The notes: generated by a model from the letters alone, not told the origin. A stretch of DNA of 31,452 nucleotides from JBBQER01 sp052148155 (GCA_052148155.1 JBKQIY010000165.1:1-31452), one strand, 5' to 3'; shown: positions 8,736 through 16,807, counted from the stretch's first letter. Numbers and translations: made by a program.

Positions 8736-9350
8736 ATGGATCTGTTGTGGGTGCGTCACGGTGAGCCGGAACGCATCGCGCCCGGTCTGGGCGTGCCCGC
8801 CGATCCGGCGCTCACGCCGCTCGGCCGCGAACAAGCGCAACGTCTCGCCGAATGGCTCGCACCCGAGGCAATCGACGCGGTGGTTTCGAGCCCGCTGCGC
8901 CGCGCGACCGAAACCGCGGCACCGATCGCCGCCGCGCACGGTCTCGAAGTCGAGATCGTCGACGGTCTGATCGAGTACGACTCGAAGTCCGACCACTACA
9001 TCCCGACCGAGGAGCTGGCGGCCACCAAGGACGAACGTTGGCTCGCGATGGTCGAGGGACGTTGGGAGTCGTTCGGCGCCGATCCGCCGGAAGTCTTTCT
9101 TGCTCGGGTGAGCACGACGTTCGACACGTTGGTCGAACGGTTCGCCGGACAACGGGTCGTCGCGGTATGCCACGGTGGTGTCGTGAACGTCGCGCTCGGA
9201 TTGGTGCTCGGCATCGGCGGCGACCGTCCGTTGTGGTTCGAGCCTGGCTACTCGTCGCTGCATCGCGTCAAGGCGTCGCGCCACGGGATCAGATCGATCG
9301 GCAGCGTCAACGAGCTCGCACACCTCCAAGCACGACGAGACAGCCGATGA
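8736..9350 (+). CDS. Histidine phosphatase family protein (phosphoglycerate-mutase-like)
   Basis: 204 residues with the branch-2-like signature LLWVRHGEPE at the N-terminus (phospho-accepting His8 in RHGE), SSPLRRATETA (50-60) and the second catalytic His in VAVCHGGVVNVALG (about 145-158). Such proteins remove phosphate from small metabolites or proteins; the substrate cannot be read from sequence. It begins at the base after the preceding stop codon and overlaps the next gene by ATGA, so it is an integral part of the operon. A phosphatase next to a HAD hydrolase suggests turnover of phosphorylated or CoA-derived intermediates, which is inference. Confidence 0.87.
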   Translation: MDLLWVRHGEPERIAPGLGVPADPALTPLGREQAQRLAEWLAPEAIDAVVSSPLRRATETAAPIAAAHGLEVEIVDGLIEYDSKSDHYIPTEELAATKDERWLAMVEGRWESFGADPPEVFLARVSTTFDTLVERFAGQRVVAVCHGGVVNVALGLVLGIGGDRPLWFEPGYSSLHRVKASRHGIRSIGSVNELAHLQARRDSR

Positions 9351-10132
9351 GTGCGCACGAAGTCCGGGTCGAACACGACGGGCCGGTCACGATCGTGACG
9401 ATCGACCGTCCGCACGCGCGCAACGCGGTCGATCGGCGTACCGCCGCGTTGCTCGCCGACGCGTTTCGGGACTTCGAGGCCGACAACGAACGTTTCGTCG
9501 CCATCCTCACCGGCGCCGACAGCATGTTCTGCGCCGGTGCCGACCTCAAAGGCGTGGGCGAAGGACGGGGGAACGCGGTGACCGAAGACGGCGACGGTCC
9601 GATGGGACCGACCCGGATGCTGCTCACCAAGCCGGTCATCGCCGCGGTCGAGGGCTACGCAGTGGCCGGCGGCCTCGAGCTCGCCCTGTGGTGCGACCTT
9701 CGGGTCGCGGCCCGCGACGCGGTGTTCGGGGTGTTCTGCCGGCGATGGGGCGTGCCGCTCGTCGACGGCGGCACGGTGCGGCTGCCCCGTTTGATCGGGC
9801 ATTCGCATGCGCTGGATCTCATCCTCACCGGACGCGGCGTCAGCGGCGACGAAGCGCAGCGCATGGGGCTCGCGAACCGGTTGACCGAACCCGGAGGCGC
9901 GCTCGGGGCCGCGCGCACGCTCGCGCACGAGCTCGCCGCGCTGCCGCCGCGCTGCCTGCGCGAAGACCGGCTCTCGTCGTATGAACAGTGGGGCGAACCG
10001 CTCGAACAGGCCATGCGCATCGAGCTGCGGCACGCGCAGACGACGCTGGCTTCGGGGGAGTCACTCGCAGGCGCGATCCGATTCACGCACGGCGCCGGCC
10101 GACATGGCGTTCCCGAGCCCCCCGAGTCGTAG
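9347..10132 (+). CDS. Crotonase/enoyl-CoA hydratase-family protein with atypical active site
   Basis: 261 residues. The crotonase oxyanion-hole segments are clear: MFCAGADLKG (58-67) and AVEGYAVAGGLELALWCDL (about 101-119). The segment that normally reads FGxPE..GxxPGxGG instead reads VFGVFCRRWGVPLVDGG, so the usual catalytic Glu is replaced by Cys and an Asp lies near the second Glu position. This CRRWGVPL form is shared by a recognisable actinobacterial subgroup, so it is not a sequencing slip, but hydratase activity should not be assumed. The ATG at 9347 overlaps the preceding stop. Its TAG stop forms part of the presumed -10 box of the next operon. Confidence 0.85.
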   Translation: MSAHEVRVEHDGPVTIVTIDRPHARNAVDRRTAALLADAFRDFEADNERFVAILTGADSMFCAGADLKGVGEGRGNAVTEDGDGPMGPTRMLLTKPVIAAVEGYAVAGGLELALWCDLRVAARDAVFGVFCRRWGVPLVDGGTVRLPRLIGHSHALDLILTGRGVSGDEAQRMGLANRLTEPGGALGAARTLAHELAALPPRCLREDRLSSYEQWGEPLEQAMRIELRHAQTTLASGESLAGAIRFTHGAGRHGVPEPPES

Positions 10133-10135
10133 AAT
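10130..10135 (+). promoter_or_regulatory. Candidate -10 box (TAGAAT) overlapping a stop codon
   Basis: TAGAAT fits TANNNT, lies 7 bases before the ATG at 10143, and its first three bases are the stop codon of the crotonase gene. It would give a leaderless mRNA for the CBS-citrate synthase gene. No Shine-Dalgarno is seen. Confidence 0.5.
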
Positions 10136-10142
10136 CGGGCGC

Positions 10143-11717
10143 ATGCCTGACTCGCAAATTCCGGCACCGGGCGAACGCACCGTTGCCGATGTCATGTCGC
10201 GTCCGGTCGTGACCGCCCAGCCGGCCGAGACCGTCGCCGTCGCCGCGCAACGCATGCACGATCGGCGGGTCGGTTCAGTTGTGGTCATCGACCACGACGA
10301 CCGCGCCATCGGCATCCTCACCGAACGCGACATGATCCGACTCGCGGCTGCTGGCTCGGACGCGTCGAGCGCCAAGGTTTCGGAATGGATGACCGGCGAT
10401 CCCGACACGATCGGGCCGAACATCGAAGCACGCGCCGCGTTCAGTCGCCTGGCCGAACACGGCTACCGGCACATCCCGGTCGTCGAAGGTGGGCCGAACG
10501 CGCAGAAGCTCGTCGGCATCGTGTCCATGCGCGACCTGATGCGCGTCGCGATGATCCAGCCTGCGACGGCGCAGGCACACGAGGTCCCGAAAGGTCTGGA
10601 AGGGGTCGTCGTCGCCGACACGACCGTTGGCGACGTACGCGGCCTCGAAGGCTTCTACCACTACCGCGAGTACAGCGCCGTCGACCTGGCCCGGACGCGG
10701 CCTCTCGAAGACGTGTGGTACCTGATGTTCAACGGCCGGCTTCCGACAACGCTCGCCGAGCGTGACGCGTTCGCGGCGGATATCGCGCCCCGCCGTTCGA
10801 TCCCGGCGGCGGTCGCCGACCTCCTTCCTTCGATCGCGCGTACCGGCGACACGTTCGTACCTCTCGATGCGCTGCGGACCGCGGTGTCGCAATACGCAGC
10901 GACATTGGGGTTTCGTGCGTCCCACGACGTGGACGACGCGACGTTGCGTGACAACGCGATGTCGACGTGCGCGGTTGTGCCGACGCTGATCTGCGCGCTG
11001 TGGCGGCTACGCCAACAACTCGAGCCGGTCGCACCTCATCCCGATCTTGGGTACGCGGCCAACTATCTGTACATGATGCAAGGCCGAGAACCGAGCCCGG
11101 AGCATGCGGCCGCGGTCGAGAAATACCTTATTTCTACGATCGATCACGGGTTCAACGCGTCGACGTTCACAGCTCGGGTCATCACCTCCACCGGCGCCGA
11201 TCTTGGAGCCGCGGTCGTCGGTGCGATCGGAGCGCTGTCGGGGCCGTTGCATGGCGGCGCGCCCAGCCGAGCGTTGCAGATGCTCGACGAGATCGGCTCC
11301 GCCGATCGGGCCGATCCGTGGTTGCGGGCCGCGGTGGAACGAGGCGACCGCCTCATGGGTTTCGGCCACCGCGTCTACAAGACCGACGACCCCCGCTCGC
11401 TGATGCTGCGAGAGGTTGCCGACGAGCTCGGCGGCGACAAGATGGATCTCGCACGGCACATCGAGGCCACGGCCGTGAAACTCCTCGACGAGCTGAAGCC
11501 GGGTCGTCGCCTCTACACGAACGTCGAGTTCTACGCGGGAATCGTGATGGATCGGTGCGGGATCCAACGCGAGCTGTTCACGCCAACGTTCGCGGCGAGC
11601 CGCATGATCGGCTGGTGCACGCACGTGCTGGAACAGGCTGCCGACAACCGCCTCATCCGGCCGAGCGCCCAGTATGTCGGGCCGCCGCCTCCACAGCCCG
11701 TACCGCCGATCTCGTAG
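10143..11717 (+). CDS. Citrate synthase-family protein fused to an N-terminal CBS-domain pair
   Basis: 524 residues, about 140 longer than a usual citrate synthase. Residues 13-71 (VADVMSRPVVT to LTERDMIRLA) and 79-139 (VSEWMTGDPDT to GIVSMRDLMR) are two CBS motifs that together form one adenine-nucleotide-binding Bateman module. Residues about 150-510 are a citrate/methylcitrate synthase. The catalytic set is His370 (GPLHGG), His409 (GFGHRVYK) and Glu462 (TNVEFYAG); the acid is Glu rather than Asp, as in several actinobacterial CitA-type enzymes. Expected chemistry is condensation of acetyl-CoA or propionyl-CoA with oxaloacetate, possibly gated by AMP/ATP through the CBS pair (inference). 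It starts an operon with the SnoaL-like gene 6 bases downstream. Confidence 0.9.
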   Translation: MPDSQIPAPGERTVADVMSRPVVTAQPAETVAVAAQRMHDRRVGSVVVIDHDDRAIGILTERDMIRLAAAGSDASSAKVSEWMTGDPDTIGPNIEARAAFSRLAEHGYRHIPVVEGGPNAQKLVGIVSMRDLMRVAMIQPATAQAHEVPKGLEGVVVADTTVGDVRGLEGFYHYREYSAVDLARTRPLEDVWYLMFNGRLPTTLAERDAFAADIAPRRSIPAAVADLLPSIARTGDTFVPLDALRTAVSQYAATLGFRASHDVDDATLRDNAMSTCAVVPTLICALWRLRQQLEPVAPHPDLGYAANYLYMMQGREPSPEHAAAVEKYLISTIDHGFNASTFTARVITSTGADLGAAVVGAIGALSGPLHGGAPSRALQMLDEIGSADRADPWLRAAVERGDRLMGFGHRVYKTDDPRSLMLREVADELGGDKMDLARHIEATAVKLLDELKPGRRLYTNVEFYAGIVMDRCGIQRELFTPTFAASRMIGWCTHVLEQAADNRLIRPSAQYVGPPPPQPVPPIS

Positions 11718-11723
11718 CGGGCG

Positions 11724-12149
11724 ATGGAATACCCGCGTGAAGAGATCGAAGCCGCGTTTCGCCACCATCGTGACCTGAACGACACGCAACGCTGGGATGC
11801 GTACGCCGATCTGTTCACCGACGACGGCGTCTACGTCGAACACGAAATGGGGACGTTCCACGGCCGTGATGCGATCCGGGCGTGGATCGTGCCGTGCATG
11901 GCGCCGTTCGTGAACGCGGGCTGGGAGTATCCACTCGATTGGTACGTGATCGACGGCAATCGCATCATTTTGCGCTGGCTCAACCGGCTGCCCAACGTCG
12001 ACGGCCGCGCCGAGCCCTACGAGTTTGCTGGCATCACCGTGTTGGAGTACGCGGGCGACGGCAAGTTCTCGTACCAAGAAGACGTGTACAACATGAAAGA
12101 ATGCGAGCGGGTCATGACCGATTGGTTCGCGGCCGGCGGAAAGCTATGA
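11724..12149 (+). CDS. SnoaL-like / NTF2-fold protein
   Basis: 141 residues with the pattern of the ketosteroid-isomerase-like fold: an N-terminal helix (IEAAFRHHRDLNDTQRWDAY), then LFTDDGVYVEHEMGTFHGRDAIRAWI (about 31-56), then a beta-sheet with GRAEPYEFAGITVLEYAGDG and a C-terminal segment. Proteins of this fold act as isomerases, cyclases, hydratases or ligand binders. Aspartates and His in the pocket region are present, but no subfamily motif is decisive. Linked to the citrate synthase gene by a 6-base gap and to the thioesterase by an ATGA overlap. Confidence 0.78.
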   Translation: MEYPREEIEAAFRHHRDLNDTQRWDAYADLFTDDGVYVEHEMGTFHGRDAIRAWIVPCMAPFVNAGWEYPLDWYVIDGNRIILRWLNRLPNVDGRAEPYEFAGITVLEYAGDGKFSYQEDVYNMKECERVMTDWFAAGGKL

Positions 12150-12577
12150 CTGGCCCGTCTCGCCAGTCCGATACCGCGGCCGAACTCAACGAGTTCTTCG
12201 GTCCACGCGTCCCTGGGCTGCTCGGCGTGAACTTCGACAGCTGCACGCCCGACGAGGTGATCGGTCATATCGAAGTGACCGACGCGTTGATCGCCGGGAC
12301 CGGCTTCTTGTTCGCGCCTGCTGTCGTCGCGCTCGCCGACACGTTGGCGGCCGGCGGGACCGGCGCAAACCTCGAACGGGTAGGCGAGAGCTTCACCACC
12401 ATCGAACTGAAGGCGAACTTTCTCGGGAGCGCCTCGCTCGGTCAGACCGTGATCGGCACCGCCGTCCCGGTTCATCGCGGCAAGAGCACCCACGTCTGGG
12501 ACGTGACGGTCACCAACGCGTCAACTGACCGCGTGATCGCACTGTTCCGATGCACGCAGATGATCCTGCGCGCCTGA
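12146..12577 (+). CDS. PaaI/4HBT-type hotdog thioesterase-like protein
   Basis: 143 residues. Central helix and strands follow the hotdog pattern (FLFAPAVVALADTLAAGGTG, then TTIELKANFLGSASLGQTVIGTA and STHVWDVTVTNASTDRVIALFRCTQMI). In PaaI-type acyl-CoA thioesterases the helix is normally preceded by HGG and carries an acidic residue; here HGG is replaced by FAP while the Asp of LAD is kept, so either the enzyme is a variant or the activity differs. The start is fixed by the ATGA overlap with the SnoaL-like gene. A likely role is hydrolysis of an acyl-CoA made or used by the operon. Confidence 0.8.
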   Translation: MTGPSRQSDTAAELNEFFGPRVPGLLGVNFDSCTPDEVIGHIEVTDALIAGTGFLFAPAVVALADTLAAGGTGANLERVGESFTTIELKANFLGSASLGQTVIGTAVPVHRGKSTHVWDVTVTNASTDRVIALFRCTQMILRA

Positions 12578-12599
12578 CCGACGGAACGAGGCGGACCAC

Positions 12600-13793
12600 A
12601 TGGCAGACACGAAGCCGGTGACGGATTGGGCGACCGATTTCGACGTGCTCGACGGCGGATATGTGCGCGACCCGTTCGCAGTGTGGGACGAGCTGCGCGA
12701 GCGTTGTCCGGTCGCGCACACTGATCGTCGGCTCAGTACTTGGCTCCCGACGCGCTATGAAGACGTCGCCGCCATCGCGCACGACATCGATCATTTCAGT
12801 TCGCGTGAGGTCGGGGTCATTCCTCGCGGTACCGACGACGTGGAGCTCCCGGAGGGACTTCCACCGATTTCGGCCGACCCGCCCGTACATACGTGGTCGC
12901 GACGGCTGCTGTTGCCCTGGTTCTCGCACCAGCGCGTCGCCAAGTACGAGCCGATGACAAAAGCGCTGTGCGACTCGCTGATCGATGTCTTCGAGTCTCG
13001 TGATTATGCCGACGCGGCGGCCGACTACGCCCAGCAGATTCCGGTCCGCGTCATCGCCAGCATGTTGGGCGTTCCCGGTGAGCTCGCGGAAACGTTCACG
13101 GGCTGGGTACGAGATGTTCTCGAGTTCGCCGACGATGCCGAACGACGCAACCGCGGACGGGCGGCCATCGTGACGTACTTCTTCGACGAGATCTCCAAGC
13201 GACGCGACAGTCCCGGCGATGACCTGATCAGCGCGCTGCTCCACAGCGATGTCGACGGGCAGCCGGTATCGGACGGACATGTGCTCGGCATCGCCGCGCT
13301 CACCCTGATCGCAGGGGTTGACACGACTTGGAGCGCGATCGGCGCGTCGTTGTGGCATCTTGCGTCACACCGCGAAGATCGGCGGCGCCTCGTCGCCGAG
13401 CCGGAATTGATGCCGGTCGCGGTCGAAGAGTTACTGCGGGCCTATTCGCCGGTCACGATGGCCCGCGAGGTCAGTGTCGACATCGACTTCGCCGGCTGCC
13501 CGATGCAGGCCGGCGATCGTGTGCTCGTCAACTTTCCGGCCGCGAACCGAGATCCGGACGTCTTCGAACGGGCGGACACGGTCATCCTCGACCGCGAACA
13601 GAACCGGCATCTCGCGTTCGGTGTCGGCATACACCGTTGTGCCGGCTCGAACCTCGCCCGCATGGAGTTGCGCGTCGCGCTCGAAACCTGGCTGTCGCGC
13701 ATCCCCGAGTTCGAGCTCTCCGACCCAGATCAGGTGACATGGGCCGGCGGCCAGGTACGCGGTCCTCGTACGTTACCGGTGCTCTTGCGATAG
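12600..13793 (+). CDS. Cytochrome P450
   Basis: 397 residues, the normal size of a soluble bacterial P450. The I-helix oxygen-activation motif is LIAGVDTTWS (237-246), the K-helix ExxR is E277-R280 (EELLR), and the heme-binding loop LAFGVGIHRCAGSNLARME gives the thiolate ligand Cys347. The conserved SADPPVHTWSRRLL segment (about 91-104) corresponds to the C-helix heme-propionate region. It is expected to hydroxylate a hydrophobic substrate with electrons from a ferredoxin, but no ferredoxin gene is adjacent. It lies 22 bases after the thioesterase gene; GAGGCGG before the ATG may be a ribosome binding site. The CYP family cannot be assigned with confidence. Confidence 0.93.
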   Translation: MADTKPVTDWATDFDVLDGGYVRDPFAVWDELRERCPVAHTDRRLSTWLPTRYEDVAAIAHDIDHFSSREVGVIPRGTDDVELPEGLPPISADPPVHTWSRRLLLPWFSHQRVAKYEPMTKALCDSLIDVFESRDYADAAADYAQQIPVRVIASMLGVPGELAETFTGWVRDVLEFADDAERRNRGRAAIVTYFFDEISKRRDSPGDDLISALLHSDVDGQPVSDGHVLGIAALTLIAGVDTTWSAIGASLWHLASHREDRRRLVAEPELMPVAVEELLRAYSPVTMAREVSVDIDFAGCPMQAGDRVLVNFPAANRDPDVFERADTVILDREQNRHLAFGVGIHRCAGSNLARMELRVALETWLSRIPEFELSDPDQVTWAGGQVRGPRTLPVLLR

Positions 13794-14258
13794 TCGTGGC
13801 GTCGCGTCGCCCAACAACGACGGCAGACCAACCCGTGTTTGTGTCCAGCCGATTGTGAGCGACCCGCACATCGGGTGCATCTGATCAAATTTTGGTGCTC
13901 GGGACGTTCGCCAGGAACCACGGCGACACTTGTGGGAACGCGAGAAGTACCTGCTCAATTTAATTAATTTCGGTGTTGGAAGCTGCCCACCGTCGACGTG
14001 CATCGCGCGACGGCCGGCAGGAGTGCACCCCAGCCAACATGGCGACGTTCAGCGATTCCGACACCCGTGAAACTCCGTGGGCGGTTCTCAGTTCCGACTG
14101 CAGGAACGAGCGCGACGCAACGCGATCCGTTCGGTCTGCACCGGCTGTCGTACACCGACGAGCAGGTGGACCAGATTGGCCTGTTCGACTGTTGGGGTCG
14201 GCCGCGCCGACGACATCTTCGAGATCGGCGGGCGAGAGTCTTCGGACTCGCCTGGCGT
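13794..14258. other. Intergenic region without a convincing gene; contains a short AT-rich segment
   Basis: Frames on both strands give Arg/Ser/Thr-rich translations typical of shadows. A local drop in GC is visible around 13880-13970, with an AT-only run (AATTTAATTAATTT) at 13957-13970, unusual for this genome. It lies between the P450 operon and the alcohol dehydrogenase and may hold regulatory sites or a decayed gene. Confidence 0.4.
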
Positions 14259-14272
14259 GTGACCAAGGGCCC
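14259..14272 (-). promoter_or_regulatory. Candidate DosR/DevR-type operator upstream of the alcohol dehydrogenase
   Basis: The minus strand reads GGGCCCTTGGTCAC, matching 11 of 14 positions of the near-perfect box GGGACTTTGGTCCC found at 19962. It lies 75 bases before the dehydrogenase ATG, similar to the 70-base distance at the other box. The site is part of a larger imperfect inverted repeat GACCAAGGGCCCTGGTC. Confidence 0.5.
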
Positions 14273-14328
14273 TGGTCGGATGCGTCCGGCCGAAGTTGAC
14301 TCGACGGAGGCGTTGTCACAAGCGCCGC

Positions 14329-14347
14329 AACGATTCGAGGAGACACC
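14329..14347 (+). promoter_or_regulatory. Strong Shine-Dalgarno for the alcohol dehydrogenase
   Basis: GAGGAGA ends 5 bases before the ATG at 14348. It is one of the few strong ribosome binding sites in the window, which implies a leadered transcript here, unlike many neighbours. Confidence 0.75.
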
Positions 14348-15391
14348 ATGAAGGCACTCGTGTACCACGGTCCGGGTCGCAAAGCGTGGGAGGAGGTGCC
14401 GGCGCCGGCACTCTTGCAGGATACCGACGCGATCGTACGCGTCGACGCGACAACCATTTGCGGCACTGACCTGCACATCATGAAAGGCGATGTGCCCGAG
14501 GTGACCGACGGGCGGATCCTCGGACATGAGGCAGTCGGCACCGTCTCCGAGGTCGGATCCGGCGTGAAGAACCTCAAGATCGGCGATCGCGTGCTCGTTT
14601 CGTGCATCACTGCGTGCGGCGCGTGCCGCTTCTGTCGCGAGGCCCGTTACGGTCAATGCCTGGGCGGTGGCGGATGGATCCTCGGACACCTCATCGACGG
14701 CACCCAGGCGGAGTACGTGCGCGTTCCGTTCGCGGACACGTCGACCTATTCGGTACCGAACGGAGTGACCGACGAGCAGGTCCTGATGGTTGCCGACATC
14801 CTCCCGACCGGGTACGAGGTCGGCGTGCTCAACGGCCACGTCTCGCCCGGTGACGTCGTCGCCGTTGTCGGCGCGGGCCCGATCGGCCTCTCGGCAATCA
14901 TGGGCGCCCGCCTGTACAGCCCGAGCCACGTCGTCGCCATCGACCTTGCTGCGAACCGACTGGAAGCGGCCAAGCAGTTCGGGGCGGACGTCGTCGTCAA
15001 CCCGACCCACGAGAACGCATGTGAAGTCGTCCGCGGCCTGACCGACGGGTTGGGTGCCGACGTGTCGATCGAAGCGGTCGGAACACCGACCACATTCGAG
15101 CTCGCGGTTTCACTCGCACGCGCCGGCGGGCACATCGCGAACATCGGCGTGCACGGCGAGTCGGCAACGCTGCACCTCGAGACGCTTTGGACCAAAGACG
15201 TCACGATCACGACCGGACTGGTCGATACCTTCTCGACGCCGACGTTCCTGAAGCTGCTGGCCGGTCATCAACTCGACCCGAGTGTCTTCGCGACCCACCA
15301 CTTCCAGCTCGACGAGTTCGACCTCGCGTACGACGTGTTCTCGCGGGCGGCGGAAACCGGCGCGCTCAAGGTCGTGCTCAGCCCCGGTTGA
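14348..15391 (+). CDS. Zinc-dependent alcohol dehydrogenase (MDR family)
   Basis: 347 residues. Catalytic zinc ligands are Cys38 and His60 with Glu61 (TICGTDLH, GHEAVG). The structural-zinc lobe carries Cys90, Cys93, Cys96 and Cys104. The Rossmann motif VVGAGPIG (173-180) is followed by VAIDL, whose Asp199 predicts preference for NAD over NADP. The C-terminal half has the usual helix and strand pattern. The close match to actinobacterial enzymes carrying QCLGGGGWILGHLIDGTQ suggests a short-chain alcohol or diol dehydrogenase that could recycle NADH when respiration is limited. A DosR-like site lies upstream. The 3' end overlaps the opposing universal stress gene by 14 bases. Confidence 0.92.
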   Translation: MKALVYHGPGRKAWEEVPAPALLQDTDAIVRVDATTICGTDLHIMKGDVPEVTDGRILGHEAVGTVSEVGSGVKNLKIGDRVLVSCITACGACRFCREARYGQCLGGGGWILGHLIDGTQAEYVRVPFADTSTYSVPNGVTDEQVLMVADILPTGYEVGVLNGHVSPGDVVAVVGAGPIGLSAIMGARLYSPSHVVAIDLAANRLEAAKQFGADVVVNPTHENACEVVRGLTDGLGADVSIEAVGTPTTFELAVSLARAGGHIANIGVHGESATLHLETLWTKDVTITTGLVDTFSTPTFLKLLAGHQLDPSVFATHHFQLDEFDLAYDVFSRAAETGALKVVLSPG

Positions 15392-15785
15392 CGGGCACGA
15401 TCACGACCGGGCAGCCACAGGTCTCGGCGAGGCGCAAGCTGGTGCTGCCGAGCCGCATGACACCACGCGCACCTTCGCCGCGGGTCCCGACCACGACCAG
15501 ATCGGCGACGGAGTCGGCCACGACGGTCCACAGCGCATCGACCGGCTCGCCGGCAACCAGTCGGCGCTCAACTCGGCCCGGGCCGAGACGATCGAGCGCG
15601 GCGGTCCAGCGGTCCAACTGCGGACGCAGGTGAGCGCCGCCGGGATCTCCACGTTCGTGCTCGAGCAGGCCGACCGCGTGCACGGCGACGACGCGCGCAT
15701 CGATCTGCTCGGCGAGTTGTGCTGCCCACTCGACCGCTCGACGAGCGTCGGACGATCCGTCGACGCCGACCACGATCGTCTTCAT
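15378..15785 (-). CDS. Universal stress protein (UspA domain, ATP-binding type)
   Basis: 135 residues, one Usp domain. It begins KTIVVGVDGSSDARRAVEWA and carries the full ATP-binding motif G-2x-G-9x-G-S/T at Gly100, Gly103 and Gly113-Ser114, ending CPVVIVPV. ATP-binding Usp proteins are induced during growth arrest, and several belong to the DosR regulon of mycobacteria. It is the last gene of a minus-strand operon: its ATG overlaps the stop of the deacetylase gene by ATGA. Its 3' end runs 14 bases into the alcohol dehydrogenase gene on the other strand. Confidence 0.93.
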   Translation of the reverse strand: MKTIVVGVDGSSDARRAVEWAAQLAEQIDARVVAVHAVGLLEHERGDPGGAHLRPQLDRWTAALDRLGPGRVERRLVAGEPVDALWTVVADSVADLVVVGTRGEGARGVMRLGSTSLRLAETCGCPVVIVPVNRG

Positions 15786-16807
15786 CGGTGGTCCTGCGCG
15801 AGAAGGTCCGCATGAATCGCGTGCGCTCGCACGACCGCGTCGGTGCCCGGACCACCACTGGTCGTCGGCTCGAACTCGTGGGGGGCGCCGACCATCGATC
15901 CGAGCGTCGCCGCCACCGACGACCGCAGCGCGCCGAGGTCATAGCCGCCTTCAAGAAAGAAGGCGAGACGGCCACCTTGGGGTGCGAAGCTACGAGCGAT
16001 CGCCGCGAGTCGCGCGTAGTCGCCGCTCGACAACGCAAGGTCCGCGAGCGGATCGTCCCGATGCGCGTCGTAGCCGGCCGATACCAGCACCCACGTTGGC
16101 GCGAACCGTTCGGAAACCGGTGCTGCGACCTCGTCGAGGGCGCGGGCGACCACGTCGCCGGTCGCTCCGGCAGGGAGGGGCACATTGACGGTCAGCCCAC
16201 GGGCGCCGGGCCCGCCGGTCTCGTCGAAGCCACCCGTCCCGGGGTAGAAGCGATCCTGGTGGGTGGAGACGTAACACACGCGGGCGTCGTCCCAGAACAA
16301 CGCCTGGGTGCCGTTGCCATGGTGCACGTCCCAGTCGATGATGATCACCCGCTCGCCCGCGGCGATCAACGCCGCGGCGGCCACCGCCACATTGTTGATC
16401 AGGCAGAAACCCATCGCGCGGTCGGCGAGCGCATGATGTCCCGGCGGTCGTGCGACGACGAACGCGACATCTCCCGCTCCGCAGGCCAACGCGTCGATCG
16501 CGGCGAGTCCGGCGCCGGCTGCCTCACGGGCGGCCTGCCAGGACGCCGAAGCCGCGTACGTGTCGGGGTCGAGCTTGCCGCCGCCGGCATCGCAGAACGC
16601 CTCAAGCTCATGCAGGTATGCCGCGTCGTGCACTGCCGCGAGCTCGTCGAACGTGGCGACACGCGGGTCCAGGTCGACACGGTCGGAATCGAGCATGAGG
16701 TCGTCGATACCGGCCGCGGCGGCACCGACTCGGCTGGGCCGCTCCGGATGACCCGCGAGCGCGTGTTCGGGCGCGGCGAGCGGTCCGGCGACAACCACTT
16801 TCGTCAT
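15782..16807 (-). CDS. Histone deacetylase-family amidohydrolase
   Basis: 341 residues. It has the tandem His124-His125 (RPPGHHA), zinc ligands Asp160 and His162 in IIDWDVHHGNGT and Asp247 in SAGYDAHRDDPL, and catalytic Tyr289 in LEGGYD, so it should be an active zinc amidohydrolase. Bacterial members deacetylate polyamines, acetyl-lysine proteins or small amides. The frame is open upstream, but ATG 16807 precedes the first family strand; GTG 16816 is an alternative. It lies 44 bases downstream of the PNPOx-like gene and is coupled to the Usp gene. Placement in a stress operon near an acyl-CoA synthetase remnant hints at control of protein acetylation (inference). Confidence 0.88.
   Translation of the reverse strand: MTKVVVAGPLAAPEHALAGHPERPSRVGAAAAGIDDLMLDSDRVDLDPRVATFDELAAVHDAAYLHELEAFCDAGGGKLDPDTYAASASWQAAREAAGAGLAAIDALACGAGDVAFVVARPPGHHALADRAMGFCLINNVAVAAAALIAAGERVIIIDWDVHHGNGTQALFWDDARVCYVSTHQDRFYPGTGGFDETGGPGARGLTVNVPLPAGATGDVVARALDEVAAPVSERFAPTWVLVSAGYDAHRDDPLADLALSSGDYARLAAIARSFAPQGGRLAFFLEGGYDLGALRSSVAATLGSMVGAPHEFEPTTSGGPGTDAVVRAHAIHADLLAQDHR

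Noticed and set aside
13901..13914. GGGACGTTCGCCAG as a further DosR box
   Set aside because: Only one half-site fits well (9 of 14), and it is more than 400 bases from the nearest downstream start.
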